From Methylosinus trichosporium OB3b (lineage in GTDB: Bacteria > Pseudomonadota > Alphaproteobacteria > Rhizobiales > Beijerinckiaceae), in the NCBI RefSeq assembly GCF_002752655.1, contig NZ_CP023740.1, positions 116,220-180,219 on the forward strand: a stretch of 64,000 nt of DNA, in the 5' to 3' direction. Below are positions 1-9,781 of this stretch, piece by piece. A model generated the notes under the pieces. It was given only the letters and a program-made list of their open reading frames with translations. It was not told the DNA's origin and did no database searches. A program made the translations under genes and the position numbers. How positions within the stretch are numbered: the first letter of the stretch is position 1; each line of letters begins with the position of its first letter.

Positions 1-3000
1 GTCGTCGATCTGCCGGCGAGTCTCGGTCCGCACGACGGGGACGCGCTTTTCCGCTTCCTCCTCGGCGCCGGCGTTGAGGAAGACTCGGCGGCGGTGCGCG
101 ACGGCGCGGCGCTGGTCGCGCGCCTGCGTCCGGCTCCGGTGAGCTTCTCGCCCGAAATTCCAATACGCCCGGACGCGACTTACGTCATAACGGGCGGTCT
201 CGGCGCGATCGGCCGCGCCGTCGCCTCCGATCTCGCCCGCCGCGGCGCGACGCGCTTCCTGCTGCTCGGACGCCGGCCTGAAGCGGCGCTCGAAGCGGCG
301 GCGCGCGATTGTCTCGAGCGGCTGCGCGCCGACGGCGCGACGGCCCTCTACCGGGCCGTCGATTGTGACGACGCGGCGGCGCTCGCCGCGGCGCTCGCGC
401 AGGCGCCGCGACCGATCGGCGGCGTCGTCCACGGCGCCGGAACGCTCGCGCCGAAAGCCGTCGCCGAGCTCGACGCGGCGGGCGTCGCCGCCGCGCTGCG
501 CGGCAAATATTCGGGGGCGCATTGGCTCGATCTGCTCACGCGCGGGGAGGAGCTGGACTTCTTCATCGCACTCTCGTCCGTCTCCGCCGTATGGGGAACC
601 GACGGCTACGCCGCCTATGGCGCCGCCAATGGCGGTCTCGAGGGGGTTGTCGCCGCGCGCCGCGGCGCCGGGCTCCCGGCCGCGAGCCTCGCCTATGGGC
701 CTTGGGCGCTGGATGGAATGGCGGACGAGGCCTCGCGCGCCAATTTCGCCCGCATGGGGGTGAGCGCGCTCTCGCCGGCGGCCGGCTGCGCCGCGCTGAC
801 CGCACGCGCTCCGGCGTCCGCGCTCGTCGTCTGCGGCGTCGACTGGCCGCGCTTCTCGGAGGTCATGGCGGGACGGAAGCGGCGCGCATTATTCGCCGCG
901 CTCGCGCCGCAGCCGTCGGCGCGGCAGGGCGCGGCGGTCGCTCTCGCCGAAGCGCCGGAGCGCGCGCGGCTGAGCATGGCGCGCGACCACATCGGCGCCG
1001 TGCTGGCGGCGACGCTCGGCTACGCTGAACCGCTCGCGCTGCGCGAGGACGCCGGCTTCTTCGATCTCGGCCTCGACTCCATCATGGCGGTGGATCTGGC
1101 GCGCGACTTGTCGGCCGCCTTCGGCTTCGACGTGAAAATGTCGGATATTTTCGACCACGCCACGGTGAACGACCTTTCCGCTTTCGTCGTCGCCCGCGTG
1201 TTCGGCGACGGCGCGGCTCCGCAGATCGAAATGCGCCGCGCCGCGCCCGCGGAGCCGCGCGAAAGAGCCGCGGAGCCGTCGGCGCTCGCCACGGCGAAGG
1301 ACGAGCGTGGCGCGGGGGGCGGAGAGCCCATCGCCATTATCGGCATGGCCGGCCGCTTCCCCGGCGCGGATTCGGTCGACGAGCTCTGGGAGCTGCTGCG
1401 CGAGGGACGCGACGCCGTCGGTCCGGTGCCGCCGGAGCGCTTCGACATTGGCGCGCTGCATGATCCCGATCCGCTCCGCGCCGGCGCGATCGCCACCGAC
1501 CAGGGCGGCTTTCTCAGCGACATCGCGCGTTTCGACGCCGCCTTCTTCCATATTCCGGCGCGCGAGGCCGAGAGTCTCGATCCGCAGCAGCGGCTGATGC
1601 TCGGGGAGGCTTGGCATGCTCTGGAGGATGCGGGCCTCGATCCGAGAAGCCTGAAGGGAACGCGAACCGGCGTCTTCGTCGGCGTCTCCAATTCGGACTA
1701 TGCGCGTCTCCTCGAGCAGGGCGGGCTCGCGCAGCTCGACGCCTATTTCGGCGCCGGCACGGCGCTCAACGCCGCCGCGGGGCGCATCGCCTTCGTGCTG
1801 GGACTCAACGGGCCGGCGCTCGCCGTGGACACGGCCTGCTCGTCCTCGCTCGTCGCCATTCATCTCGCCGTGCGCTCGTTGCGCAACGGGGAGAGCGATT
1901 GCGCGCTCGCCGGCGGCGTCAATGTCATCGCCGCGCCCTCCTGCTCGGTCGCTGTCAGCCGCGCGCATATGCTCTCGCCGGTCGGGCGCTGCAAGACCTT
2001 CTCAGCGGAGGCCGACGGCTTCGTGCGGTCGGAAGGGTGCGGCGCGCTCGTGCTGAAGCGCCTTTCCGACGCGAGGCGGGACGGCGACCGCGTGCTCGCC
2101 GTGATCCGCGGAACGGCGATGAATCACGACGGCGCCTCGTCCGGCCTCACCGCGCCGAGCGGCAAGGCGCAGCAGATGGTGATCGCCGCGGCGCTCGCCG
2201 ACGCCGGGCTGGAGCCCGCGCGCGTCTCCTATCTCGAGGCGCATGGCACCGGCACCTCGCTCGGCGATCCGATCGAGGTCGAAGCCGCCTGGGCCGTGCT
2301 CGGCCGCGACCGGCCGGCGGACGCGCCGCTGCGTCTCGGCTCGGTCAAGAGCAATGTCGGACACGGCGAGTCCTCGGCGGGCGTCGTCTCGGTCATCAAG
2401 ACCGTGCTGGCGCTGCGTCATCGCGAGCTGCCCGCCAGCCTGCATTGCGCGACGCTCAATCCGCATATTCGCTGGAGCGAGCTGAATGCGCGCGTCGTCG
2501 ACCGGCATACGCCCTGGGTCGCCGAGGAGCCGCGCGTCGCCGGCGTCTCCGGCTTCGGCTTCAGCGGAACAAATGCGCATATCCTCATCGAGGAGAGCGC
2601 GGAGCCCGATGCAAGCGCGGCGTCCGGCGGCGAAGGGCCTTATCTGCTGCCGCTGACTGCGCCCGACGCCGAAGGACTGGCGCGCGTCGAGGCGCTCTGG
2701 CGCGAGCGTCTCGCCACGGCGGAGGACGCCGCCCTGCCGTCGCTTGTCGCCACGGCGGGCGCCGGACGTGCGCATTTCGCCTTCCGCCGCGCTGTGCTCG
2801 GCAAGACGAAGGACGAGATCGTCGCCGCGCTCGGCTCGACGCGCGCGGCGGCTGTCGCGGGACGGGCGCCGCGCATCGCCTTCCTGTTCTCGGGGCAGGG
2901 GAGCCAGCATTTCGGCATGGGGCGGGAGCTCTATGAAACCGAGCCCAAGTTCCGCGCCGTCTTCGACGATTGCGACCGCATTCTCGCGCCGCATCTCGGC

Positions 3001-6000
3001 GCCTCTCTCGCGGAGCTGACGCTGTTCGGCGCCGACAACGAGGCGATCGATCAGACGCGCGTCACCCAGCCGGCGCTCGTCGCCCTCGAGCTGGCGCTCG
3101 CCGAGCTTTGGGCGTCCTATGGCGTGACCGCCTCGGTGGTCATGGGCCACAGCGTCGGCGAGGTCGCCGCCGCGATCTACGCCGGCGTGCTCGAGCGCGA
3201 AGCGGGGCTGACGCTGATCGCGCATCGGGCGCGGCTCATGCAGTCGACGCGATCCGGCGCGATGCTCGCCATCAGCGCGACGCTCGAGCAGGCGAGCGCC
3301 TGGATCGCCGACGCGCCGCTCGACGTCGCGGCCGTCAACGGGCCCGAGTCCGTCGTCGTCGCCGGCCAGCCCGAGGCGGTGGCGGCTTTCGCCGCGCGTA
3401 TGAAGGACGAGAAGATCATGGCGCGGCCGCTCGCCGTCTCGCACGCTTTCCACTCTCGTCTGATGGAGCCGATCCTCGACGAGCTGGAGGAGAAGATCGC
3501 GGGCTTCGCCTTCCATGCGCCGGCCGTGCCGATCGTCTCCAATCTCACCGGTCGGCTTGCGGAGGCGGGCGCTTACGACGCGGCTTATTGGCGCCGCCAT
3601 GTGCGCCAGCCGGTGCGTTTCCACGACGGCGCGCAAGCCATCCGCGAATTCGGGGCGGATCTCTGCCTCGAGATCGGGCCGGACCGCACGCTCGTCAATC
3701 TCGTCAATGCCGCCGGGCTGACGCCGGCCGGCGGCGCGGCGGCCTCGCTGCGGCGCGGCGCGAAGGACCGCGCCAGCCTTCTCGCGGCGGCGAAGACGCT
3801 CTACGAGGCCGGCCAGGATTTGAACTGGGGCGCCGCGCACGCCGCGATGCAGGCGCCGCGCGCGCCGGCGCCGGCCTATCCTTTCGCCGCGACGCGCTAT
3901 TGGACCAAGGTTCAGCCGGCCGTCGCGCAGAGCAGAGCGGCGGAGCGAACGGGCTTGCGCCACTTCGGCGACGAGCTGCGTTCACCGGCGATCGCCGGAC
4001 GCGTGTTCGCCTTCGAGCGGAGCGCGGCGTTTCCCGCCTATCTCACCGATCACCGGCTCTATGGCGCGGTGGTCACGCCCGTCGCCTCGCATCTCGCGAC
4101 GATACTCTCCGCGATCGCTCCGGACGGACGCGCCGTCGCGCTCGACGATCTCGTCTGTCCGCGCGCGCTCGTCGTGCTCGAGACAGAACGCTACGAGGCG
4201 CAGATCGTCGTCGGCCGCGACCGTCCCGACGAGATCGCCGTGCACAGCCTGATCGACGCCGAACGTGGCGTCTGGCAGGAGCATCTGATGGCGCGGCTCG
4301 CCGACGATGGGCATGGCGGCGATGGGCATGGCGGCGCGGCGTCGATCGATCGCGATGCATTCATCGCGACGGCCGAGCGGCATATCACGGGGGAGGCGTT
4401 CTACGCCTATTTCCGCGCGCTCGGCTATACGCTCGGGCCGTCGTTCCGCTGGATCGCGGAGGTGTGGATCCGCGGCGAGGAGGCGCTGGTGCGCTTTGCG
4501 CAGCCGGCGCTGCCGGACGATCCGCGCGACTATGAATTCTATCCCGGCCTCATCGACGCCTGTTTCCAGAGCATCGCCGGCTTCATGGTCGACGACGAGG
4601 CGAGCGAGGCGCCTTCGCTCGCCATCCCCTTCGCGGCGCGGCGGCTCTCCTTCCACGGCCGGCCCGCAGCGGGGCGCCCGCTCTGGGGCCATGCGCGCAT
4701 TCTGCGCGCCGAGGCGCTGCCGCGCGGCCGGCTGCGCGTCGAGGCCGCCGATCTGCAGCTCTTCGGCGAATTCGGCGAGAGCCTCTTTTACGCCGACGAG
4801 TTCCGCGTGCGCCACGCCCCGCGCGAGTTGCTGGAGCGCAGCCTGCGGCGCGGCGCGGAGCACGCCTTTGAATTCGCCTGGGCCGAATTGCCGGCCCGTC
4901 GCGAAACGGCGGATAGAGCGAGACGCGTCGCCGTCGTGAACGCCGCCGGCGAATCGGCGGCGCGCGATCTCGCGGCGGCGTTCCGGGCGCAGGGCTGCGA
5001 GGTTTCGCCCGGCGCTGAAGGCGCGGAGCGGATCGTCGACGCGCGATTCGCCTCCATCGACGCGGCGAGCGCCGAGGACGCCGAACATGCGGTTGTCGCG
5101 CTCGCGGCGGCGCTGCAGTCGGCGCCGCGCGACATCCCTTATGTCGTGCTCGCGGACGGCGGGCCGGAGGCGGCGCCGATTCGCGAAGCGCTGTGGGGAT
5201 TGCTCGCGGCGCTCGAAGCCGAGGATGCCGGCCGACGCCTTCTGCGGGTCGCGCTCGAAGACGGGTGGAGCGCCGCGCGGCTCGCGCCGCTCGTCATCGG
5301 CGAGATCGACGAGACGCGCCTTGCGCTCGGCGCGGCGGGCGCGCGCGTTGCGCGTCTGACGCCGGTCGCGACGGCCGCGCCCGACATGCGGATCGAGGGC
5401 AGCGTCATCGTATCGGGCGGCCTCGGCGCGCTCGGAACGAGCGTGGCGAGAATGCTCGCTGGCGCCGGCGCGCGCGGACTGGTTCTCATGGGGCGGTCGG
5501 CGCCGGACGCCGCCGCGCAATCAGTCGTCGACGAGCTCGCGGCGCAGGGCGTGCGCGTCCTCGTATCGCGCGGCGACGTCGCCGACCGCGCCGCCTGCGA
5601 CCGCGCCGTGGCGGCGGCGAAAGAGATCGCCCCGATCGCCATGGCGTTCCATCTCGCCGGCGCGAACGACGACCAGTCTTTCGATCGGGTGACGCCGACG
5701 TCCTTCGCCAAGACTTTCGCGGCCAAGGCGCGCGGCGCCGAGACGCTCGCGGCGGCCTTGCGGGACGAGAAGATCGCGAATTTCGTTCTGTTCTCCTCGG
5801 TCGCCGCCGCGCTCGGCTCGGCCGGGCAGACGAGCTACGCCGCCGCCAACGGCTATCTCGACGGCCTCGCGCAGGCTCTGCGCGCCGCAGGGACGCCGTC
5901 GACGAGCATCGCCTGGGGACCGTGGATTCCCGACACGAAAGGCGGCATGGCGGCCTCTGAGACGGCGGTCAGGGCGGCGGAGCGCCTCGGCGTGCGGCCG

Positions 6001-6588
6001 CTCGCCGACGCCGAGGCGGCGCGGCTCGTCGCGCTCGCGGCGGCCGGCGCGCAGACGCGCATCGTCGCCGTCTCCGCGGATTTCGCCCGTTACGCCGCCG
6101 TCGTCGGCGCTCCGCGCGCGACGCTGGTCTCCGGGCTCGCCGCCGCGCCGCGCGCTGCGACGCCGGCGAGCGCGCCCGAGCAGGCGCGCGGCTGGCTGCG
6201 CGCCGCGCTTTCATCGTCCGATCCGGACCTGCACGAGGACGCGCTGCGCGAGGCGCTTCGCGCGCTGGTCGGCGAGGCGATCGGCGACGCCGAGGTCGTC
6301 GACGATCACGGCGGCTTCGCCGAGATGGGTCTCGATTCGATCATGGCCATCGATCTGCGCGCGCGGCTGTCGCAGGCGCTCGGACTCGAATTGCCGGCGA
6401 CCGTCGCCATCGATCATCCAAACGTCGCGGCGATGGCGCGCTTCCTCGCCACGCTCGTCGGCGGCGACGAGCCGGAGGCGTCCGGCCGCGCGTCGCAAGA
6501 GCATCTCGAGCCGCTCGACGATCTATCGGCGGTCTCGTTCGAAGAGCTGTTCAAATTCGTCGAAGACGATCTCGCAGAATCGGAGTGA
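1..6588 (+). CDS. Modular type I polyketide synthase, 5'-truncated (KR-ACP-KS-AT-DH-KR-ACP)
   Basis: The reading frame is open from the first base, so the gene starts upstream of the window. Counting codons from base 1, the order is KR (about 60-234, TGGLGAIG and SSVSAVWG), ACP (Ser360 in GLDSIM), KS (about 442-863; Cys613 in DTACSSSL, His748 in EAHGTGT, His788 in NVGHGES), AT (about 958-1245; Ser1051 in GHSVGE, HAFH at 1148-1151, a malonyl-CoA-type motif), DH (about 1320-1610; His1351 in HxxxGxxxxP, Asp1519 in DACFQ), KR (about 1800-2034; GGLGALG) and ACP (Ser2113 in GLDSIM). One complete condensation module is present: it would add malonate and reduce the beta-keto group to an alkene, with no ER. 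It acts in the cytosol on ACP-bound intermediates. The last 60 residues are acidic, a plausible docking tail for the next protein, whose start overlaps this stop. The product is unknown. Confidence 0.93.
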   Translation, partial: VVDLPASLGPHDGDALFRFLLGAGVEEDSAAVRDGAALVARLRPAPVSFSPEIPIRPDATYVITGGLGAIGRAVASDLARRGATRFLLLGRRPEAALEAAARDCLERLRADGATALYRAVDCDDAAALAAALAQAPRPIGGVVHGAGTLAPKAVAELDAAGVAAALRGKYSGAHWLDLLTRGEELDFFIALSSVSAVWGTDGYAAYGAANGGLEGVVAARRGAGLPAASLAYGPWALDGMADEASRANFARMGVSALSPAAGCAALTARAPASALVVCGVDWPRFSEVMAGRKRRALFAALAPQPSARQGAAVALAEAPERARLSMARDHIGAVLAATLGYAEPLALREDAGFFDLGLDSIMAVDLARDLSAAFGFDVKMSDIFDHATVNDLSAFVVARVFGDGAAPQIEMRRAAPAEPRERAAEPSALATAKDERGAGGGEPIAIIGMAGRFPGADSVDELWELLREGRDAVGPVPPERFDIGALHDPDPLRAGAIATDQGGFLSDIARFDAAFFHIPAREAESLDPQQRLMLGEAWHALEDAGLDPRSLKGTRTGVFVGVSNSDYARLLEQGGLAQLDAYFGAGTALNAAAGRIAFVLGLNGPALAVDTACSSSLVAIHLAVRSLRNGESDCALAGGVNVIAAPSCSVAVSRAHMLSPVGRCKTFSAEADGFVRSEGCGALVLKRLSDARRDGDRVLAVIRGTAMNHDGASSGLTAPSGKAQQMVIAAALADAGLEPARVSYLEAHGTGTSLGDPIEVEAAWAVLGRDRPADAPLRLGSVKSNVGHGESSAGVVSVIKTVLALRHRELPASLHCATLNPHIRWSELNARVVDRHTPWVAEEPRVAGVSGFGFSGTNAHILIEESAEPDASAASGGEGPYLLPLTAPDAEGLARVEALWRERLATAEDAALPSLVATAGAGRAHFAFRRAVLGKTKDEIVAALGSTRAAAVAGRAPRIAFLFSGQGSQHFGMGRELYETEPKFRAVFDDCDRILAPHLGASLAELTLFGADNEAIDQTRVTQPALVALELALAELWASYGVTASVVMGHSVGEVAAAIYAGVLEREAGLTLIAHRARLMQSTRSGAMLAISATLEQASAWIADAPLDVAAVNGPESVVVAGQPEAVAAFAARMKDEKIMARPLAVSHAFHSRLMEPILDELEEKIAGFAFHAPAVPIVSNLTGRLAEAGAYDAAYWRRHVRQPVRFHDGAQAIREFGADLCLEIGPDRTLVNLVNAAGLTPAGGAAASLRRGAKDRASLLAAAKTLYEAGQDLNWGAAHAAMQAPRAPAPAYPFAATRYWTKVQPAVAQSRAAERTGLRHFGDELRSPAIAGRVFAFERSAAFPAYLTDHRLYGAVVTPVASHLATILSAIAPDGRAVALDDLVCPRALVVLETERYEAQIVVGRDRPDEIAVHSLIDAERGVWQEHLMARLADDGHGGDGHGGAASIDRDAFIATAERHITGEAFYAYFRALGYTLGPSFRWIAEVWIRGEEALVRFAQPALPDDPRDYEFYPGLIDACFQSIAGFMVDDEASEAPSLAIPFAARRLSFHGRPAAGRPLWGHARILRAEALPRGRLRVEAADLQLFGEFGESLFYADEFRVRHAPRELLERSLRRGAEHAFEFAWAELPARRETADRARRVAVVNAAGESAARDLAAAFRAQGCEVSPGAEGAERIVDARFASIDAASAEDAEHAVVALAAALQSAPRDIPYVVLADGGPEAAPIREALWGLLAALEAEDAGRRLLRVALEDGWSAARLAPLVIGEIDETRLALGAAGARVARLTPVATAAPDMRIEGSVIVSGGLGALGTSVARMLAGAGARGLVLMGRSAPDAAAQSVVDELAAQGVRVLVSRGDVADRAACDRAVAAAKEIAPIAMAFHLAGANDDQSFDRVTPTSFAKTFAAKARGAETLAAALRDEKIANFVLFSSVAAALGSAGQTSYAAANGYLDGLAQALRAAGTPSTSIAWGPWIPDTKGGMAASETAVRAAERLGVRPLADAEAARLVALAAAGAQTRIVAVSADFARYAAVVGAPRATLVSGLAAAPRAATPASAPEQARGWLRAALSSSDPDLHEDALREALRALVGEAIGDAEVVDDHGGFAEMGLDSIMAIDLRARLSQALGLELPATVAIDHPNVAAMARFLATLVGGDEPEASGRASQEHLEPLDDLSAVSFEELFKFVEDDLAESE

Positions 6589-6593
6589 CAATC

Positions 6594-8999
6594 ATGAACG
6601 CCGAAAATTTGCGCTCCCTCGTGGAAAAGCAATTGACGCAGTCGCGCCGCCTGAAAGCGCGTCTGCGTGAGCTGGAGAATGAAACGCGCGCCCCGCTCGC
6701 GGTGATCGGCATGGGGCTGCGTCTCCCGGGCGGCATAGCGACGCCGGAGGATTATTGGCGTTTCCTGTGCGGCGAGGGGGACGCGCTGTCGGAGGTTCCC
6801 GAAGACCGCCCCGGCCTGCGGGCCGTCTATGACGCGCGGCCGGATCGGCCCGGACGCTCCTATGTGAAGCGCGCCGGCTTCCTCGACGACGTCGCCGCCT
6901 TCGATGCGAAATTCTTCGGCGTCTCGCAGCGCGAGGCCGAGGCGCTCGATCCGCAGCAGCGTCTTCTGCTCGAAACAGCCTGGGAGGCGCTGGAGCGCGC
7001 CGGGATTGCGGCGCGGCGCGGCGACCGGCTTCCGGTCGGCGTCTTCGTCGGCGTCATGGCGTCCGAATATGGCGAGCGGCGGCTGGGTCGCGCGGACAAG
7101 AGGGACGTCGATCCTTATTTCGGCACGGGCGGCGGCCATTGCTTCGCCGCCGGCCGCATCAGCTATGTGATGGGCTTCTGCGGCCCGGCGCTCGCTGTCG
7201 ACACGGCCTGCTCGTCCTCGCTGGTCGCGCTGCAGCTGGCCGCGCAGAGCCTGCGCCGGCGCGAATGCCGCTATGCGCTGGTCGGCGGCGCCAACATGCT
7301 GTTTTCCCCTGACCTCATGGTCTCGCTCTGCCAGAGCCGGGCGCTCGCCCCGGACGGGCGCTCCAAGACCTTCACCGCCGCGGCCGACGGCTACGGCCGC
7401 GGGGAGGGCGTGGGCGTGATCGCGCTGATGCGTCTCGACGAGGCGGAGCGCGAGGGGCGTCCGATCCTCGCCGTGCTGCGCGGCGTCGCCGTCAACCATG
7501 ACGGCGCCTCCTCGGGGCTGACGGTCCCGAGCGGACCGGCGCAAAGGGAGGTGATCGCCGCGGCGCTCGCCGACGCCGGCGCGCGGGCCGAGGAGATCGG
7601 CTATGTCGAGGCGCATGGCACGGGAACGGCGCTCGGCGATCCGATCGAGATCGGGGCGCTCGACGCGACGCTCGGCGGCGGCGCGGCCGAGCGTCGCGCG
7701 CCGCTTGTCCTCGGCAGCGTGAAGACGCGGATCGGCCATCTCGAAGCGGCGTCGGGAATCGCCGGCGTGATCAAGCTGATCCTGATGCTGCGCCACGGCG
7801 AGATTCCGGCGGCTCTGAGCGAGGCCGACGGACCGCTCAACCCGATGGTTCCGTGGGATCGAATGCCCATCGTCGTGCCGCGCGAGACGCTCGCCTGGCC
7901 GCCGGGCTCGGCGCGTCGCCTCGCCGGCGTCAGCGCCTTCGGCCTCAGCGGCACCAATGCGCACGCCGTGTTCGAAGCCGCGCCGGCGGCGCCGACCGCC
8001 GCGCCCGCAAAGGCGCGGCGCGAGCTCATCGTCCTCTCCGCGCGCGACGCCGCCGCGCTGCAGATATTGGCGAGGTCCGTCGCGCCTCGCCTCGCCGCCG
8101 CCGGCGCCGAGGAGCTCGCCGCGATCGCGCACACGCTGCGCGCCGGACGCGCTCCTCTGCCGTATCGGCTCGCAGTGACCGGCGCGACCGGCGCCGAGGC
8201 CGCCGCCGCGCTCACCCGTGCGGCGGAAGCGCCGCTTTCGGCCGGCGCGAGCGCGCCTTCCGTGCGCCTGCGTCTCGGCTCGGCGGGAGCGGCCATCGAG
8301 CCTGCGCTTCTGGAGCTGGCGCGCGTCTTTCCGTCGCTGACGCCCGACGAGGACGCGTCGGCCGGGCCAGAGCTGCGCCTCGACCGAATTTTGCGCCGGC
8401 TCGGCCTGCGCGCCAAGATCCTCCGCGACGCGGAGCCGGTCGCCGCGCAGCTCGAATGGGGGCATGTCCACATGCCGCTCGCGACCCGCGACGCGGGCGA
8501 GACGCCGCAGCTACTGCTCGACGCGCTGGCGGCGCTGTTCGTCGCCGGCGCCGATCTGCGCTTCGACACGTTGTGCGCGCCGGGCGCGCGATTCATCGGC
8601 GATCTGCCGACCTATCCGTTCCGCCGCGAGCGCTTCTGGATCGAGGAGATCGACGAGCCGACGCCGAGCCTCCAGGGCGAGGCCGCGGCGCTCGGCTTCG
8701 CGGACATCGGCGGCGAGGACGGCGCGCCGCTGCGCGACGAGCTCGACATCTTCCTCGCCGCGGAGCTCAAGGAGCTGCTGCGGGCCGAGGAGGAGCTCGA
8801 TCGCTCGCAATCCTTCTTCGCCCTCGGCGGGGATTCCTTCATCGCCATGCTGCTGAAGAAGAGCGTCGAGCAGGCCTATGGCGTCGATCTGCCGCTCGAG
8901 GCTCTGGCGACAGATCTGCCGCTCGATTCCCTATTCGCGCAGATCGGCGATCACGTGCTCGCGGCGCGGGCGCCGGCGGACGAGGAGCTCGCGCTGTGA
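6594..8999 (+). CDS. Polyketide synthase with KS and ACP but no recognisable AT
   Basis: The protein starts with a charged helical segment (residues 1-30) typical of N-terminal docking domains. A full KS follows (about 34-460; Cys206 in DTACSSSL, His341 in EAHGTGT, His382 in GHLEAAS). The KS-to-AT linker is visible (LSARDAAALQILA), but the AT motifs GQGSQ, GHSxGE and HAFH are all missing. Only about 110 residues separate it from a post-AT-type linker ending in PTYPFRRERFWIEE. A carrier domain closes the protein, with Ser748 in LGGDSF, a spelling more common in peptidyl carriers. The module therefore needs malonate loaded in trans, or does not extend. No terminal thioesterase is fused. ATG 6594 has GGAG eight bases upstream; an in-frame GTG at 6585 overlaps the previous stop and is the alternative start. 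Confidence 0.9.
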   Translation: MNAENLRSLVEKQLTQSRRLKARLRELENETRAPLAVIGMGLRLPGGIATPEDYWRFLCGEGDALSEVPEDRPGLRAVYDARPDRPGRSYVKRAGFLDDVAAFDAKFFGVSQREAEALDPQQRLLLETAWEALERAGIAARRGDRLPVGVFVGVMASEYGERRLGRADKRDVDPYFGTGGGHCFAAGRISYVMGFCGPALAVDTACSSSLVALQLAAQSLRRRECRYALVGGANMLFSPDLMVSLCQSRALAPDGRSKTFTAAADGYGRGEGVGVIALMRLDEAEREGRPILAVLRGVAVNHDGASSGLTVPSGPAQREVIAAALADAGARAEEIGYVEAHGTGTALGDPIEIGALDATLGGGAAERRAPLVLGSVKTRIGHLEAASGIAGVIKLILMLRHGEIPAALSEADGPLNPMVPWDRMPIVVPRETLAWPPGSARRLAGVSAFGLSGTNAHAVFEAAPAAPTAAPAKARRELIVLSARDAAALQILARSVAPRLAAAGAEELAAIAHTLRAGRAPLPYRLAVTGATGAEAAAALTRAAEAPLSAGASAPSVRLRLGSAGAAIEPALLELARVFPSLTPDEDASAGPELRLDRILRRLGLRAKILRDAEPVAAQLEWGHVHMPLATRDAGETPQLLLDALAALFVAGADLRFDTLCAPGARFIGDLPTYPFRRERFWIEEIDEPTPSLQGEAAALGFADIGGEDGAPLRDELDIFLAAELKELLRAEEELDRSQSFFALGGDSFIAMLLKKSVEQAYGVDLPLEALATDLPLDSLFAQIGDHVLAARAPADEELAL

Positions 9000-9781
9000 G
9001 CCCCTTCGTCCGCCCGCGCCCGGTCGCAAATCCCGCGGCGCGCCTCGTCGTCTTCCATCATGCGGCCGGCTCCGCAGGGACCTATTATCCGATGAGCGCG
9101 GCGATCCCGAGCGGTTGGGATCTGCTGCTGCACGATCTGCCGGGGCGCGGCAAACGCTTCGGCGAGCGGCCGATCGCCGTCATGGCCGACCTCGTCGCGC
9201 GCGTGACCGAGGACGTGCGCCCGTGGGTCGATGCGCCGCTCGCCCTATTCGGGCACAGTCTCGGCGCGATCATCGCCGCCGAGGTGGGGCGCGCCTGCGA
9301 CGGCATGGGCGCTCCGCCGATCTGGATCGGCGTCTCCGGCCGCATCGCGCCGGCTCTGCCGCCGACGCGCCGCAGCCTGCACGAATACGACGACGCGGCG
9401 CTGCTGGAAGAGCTTCTCGCGCTCGGCGGCACGCCGCAGCGGCTCGGCGACTCGCCGGAGTTCCTGCAGCTTTTCCTGCGCAACGCGCGCGCCGATCTCG
9501 CCGCCGTCGAATCCTACGAGCCGGAGGCGGCGCGCGCGCGATGCGCTTGCCCGATGACCGCCTTCGCCGGAACGAAAGACCCCTGGGCGCCTCCGAAAGT
9601 CATGGAAGCCTGGGAACAGGAGACGACAGGAAGCTTTCGCCTGCGGCAATTCGAAGGCGGACATTTCTACTTCTTCGGCGCCGCCTTCGCCGCGCTCACG
9701 CGCGGGATCGTCGCCGATATCGAATATAGCGGCGTCCGCCCGACGCCGACACGTTCACCCCTAGCAGCGAGAGCGCCATGA
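8996..9781 (+). CDS. Type II thioesterase of the polyketide cluster
   Basis: This alpha/beta hydrolase of 261 residues has the hallmarks of stand-alone thioesterases of PKS/NRPS clusters (GrsT/RifR type): an early FHHAAGSAGTYYP loop, the nucleophile Ser88 in GHSLGAI, an acid in GTKDPWAP and a late His in GGHFYF. Such enzymes remove stalled or wrong acyl groups from carrier domains; because neither PKS shown has a fused thioesterase, this one could also release the product, which is inference. The GTG start at 8996 overlaps the upstream stop and the gene's own stop overlaps the next ATG, so it is translationally coupled on both sides. Length is normal for the family. Confidence 0.88.
   Translation: MSPFVRPRPVANPAARLVVFHHAAGSAGTYYPMSAAIPSGWDLLLHDLPGRGKRFGERPIAVMADLVARVTEDVRPWVDAPLALFGHSLGAIIAAEVGRACDGMGAPPIWIGVSGRIAPALPPTRRSLHEYDDAALLEELLALGGTPQRLGDSPEFLQLFLRNARADLAAVESYEPEAARARCACPMTAFAGTKDPWAPPKVMEAWEQETTGSFRLRQFEGGHFYFFGAAFAALTRGIVADIEYSGVRPTPTRSPLAARAP

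Noticed and set aside
889..8471. Long open frames on the minus strand under the PKS genes (up to 685 codons)
   Set aside because: They mirror the strong G/C third-position bias of the real PKS frames, contain only Arg/Ala/Gly-rich low-complexity sequence and match no family.
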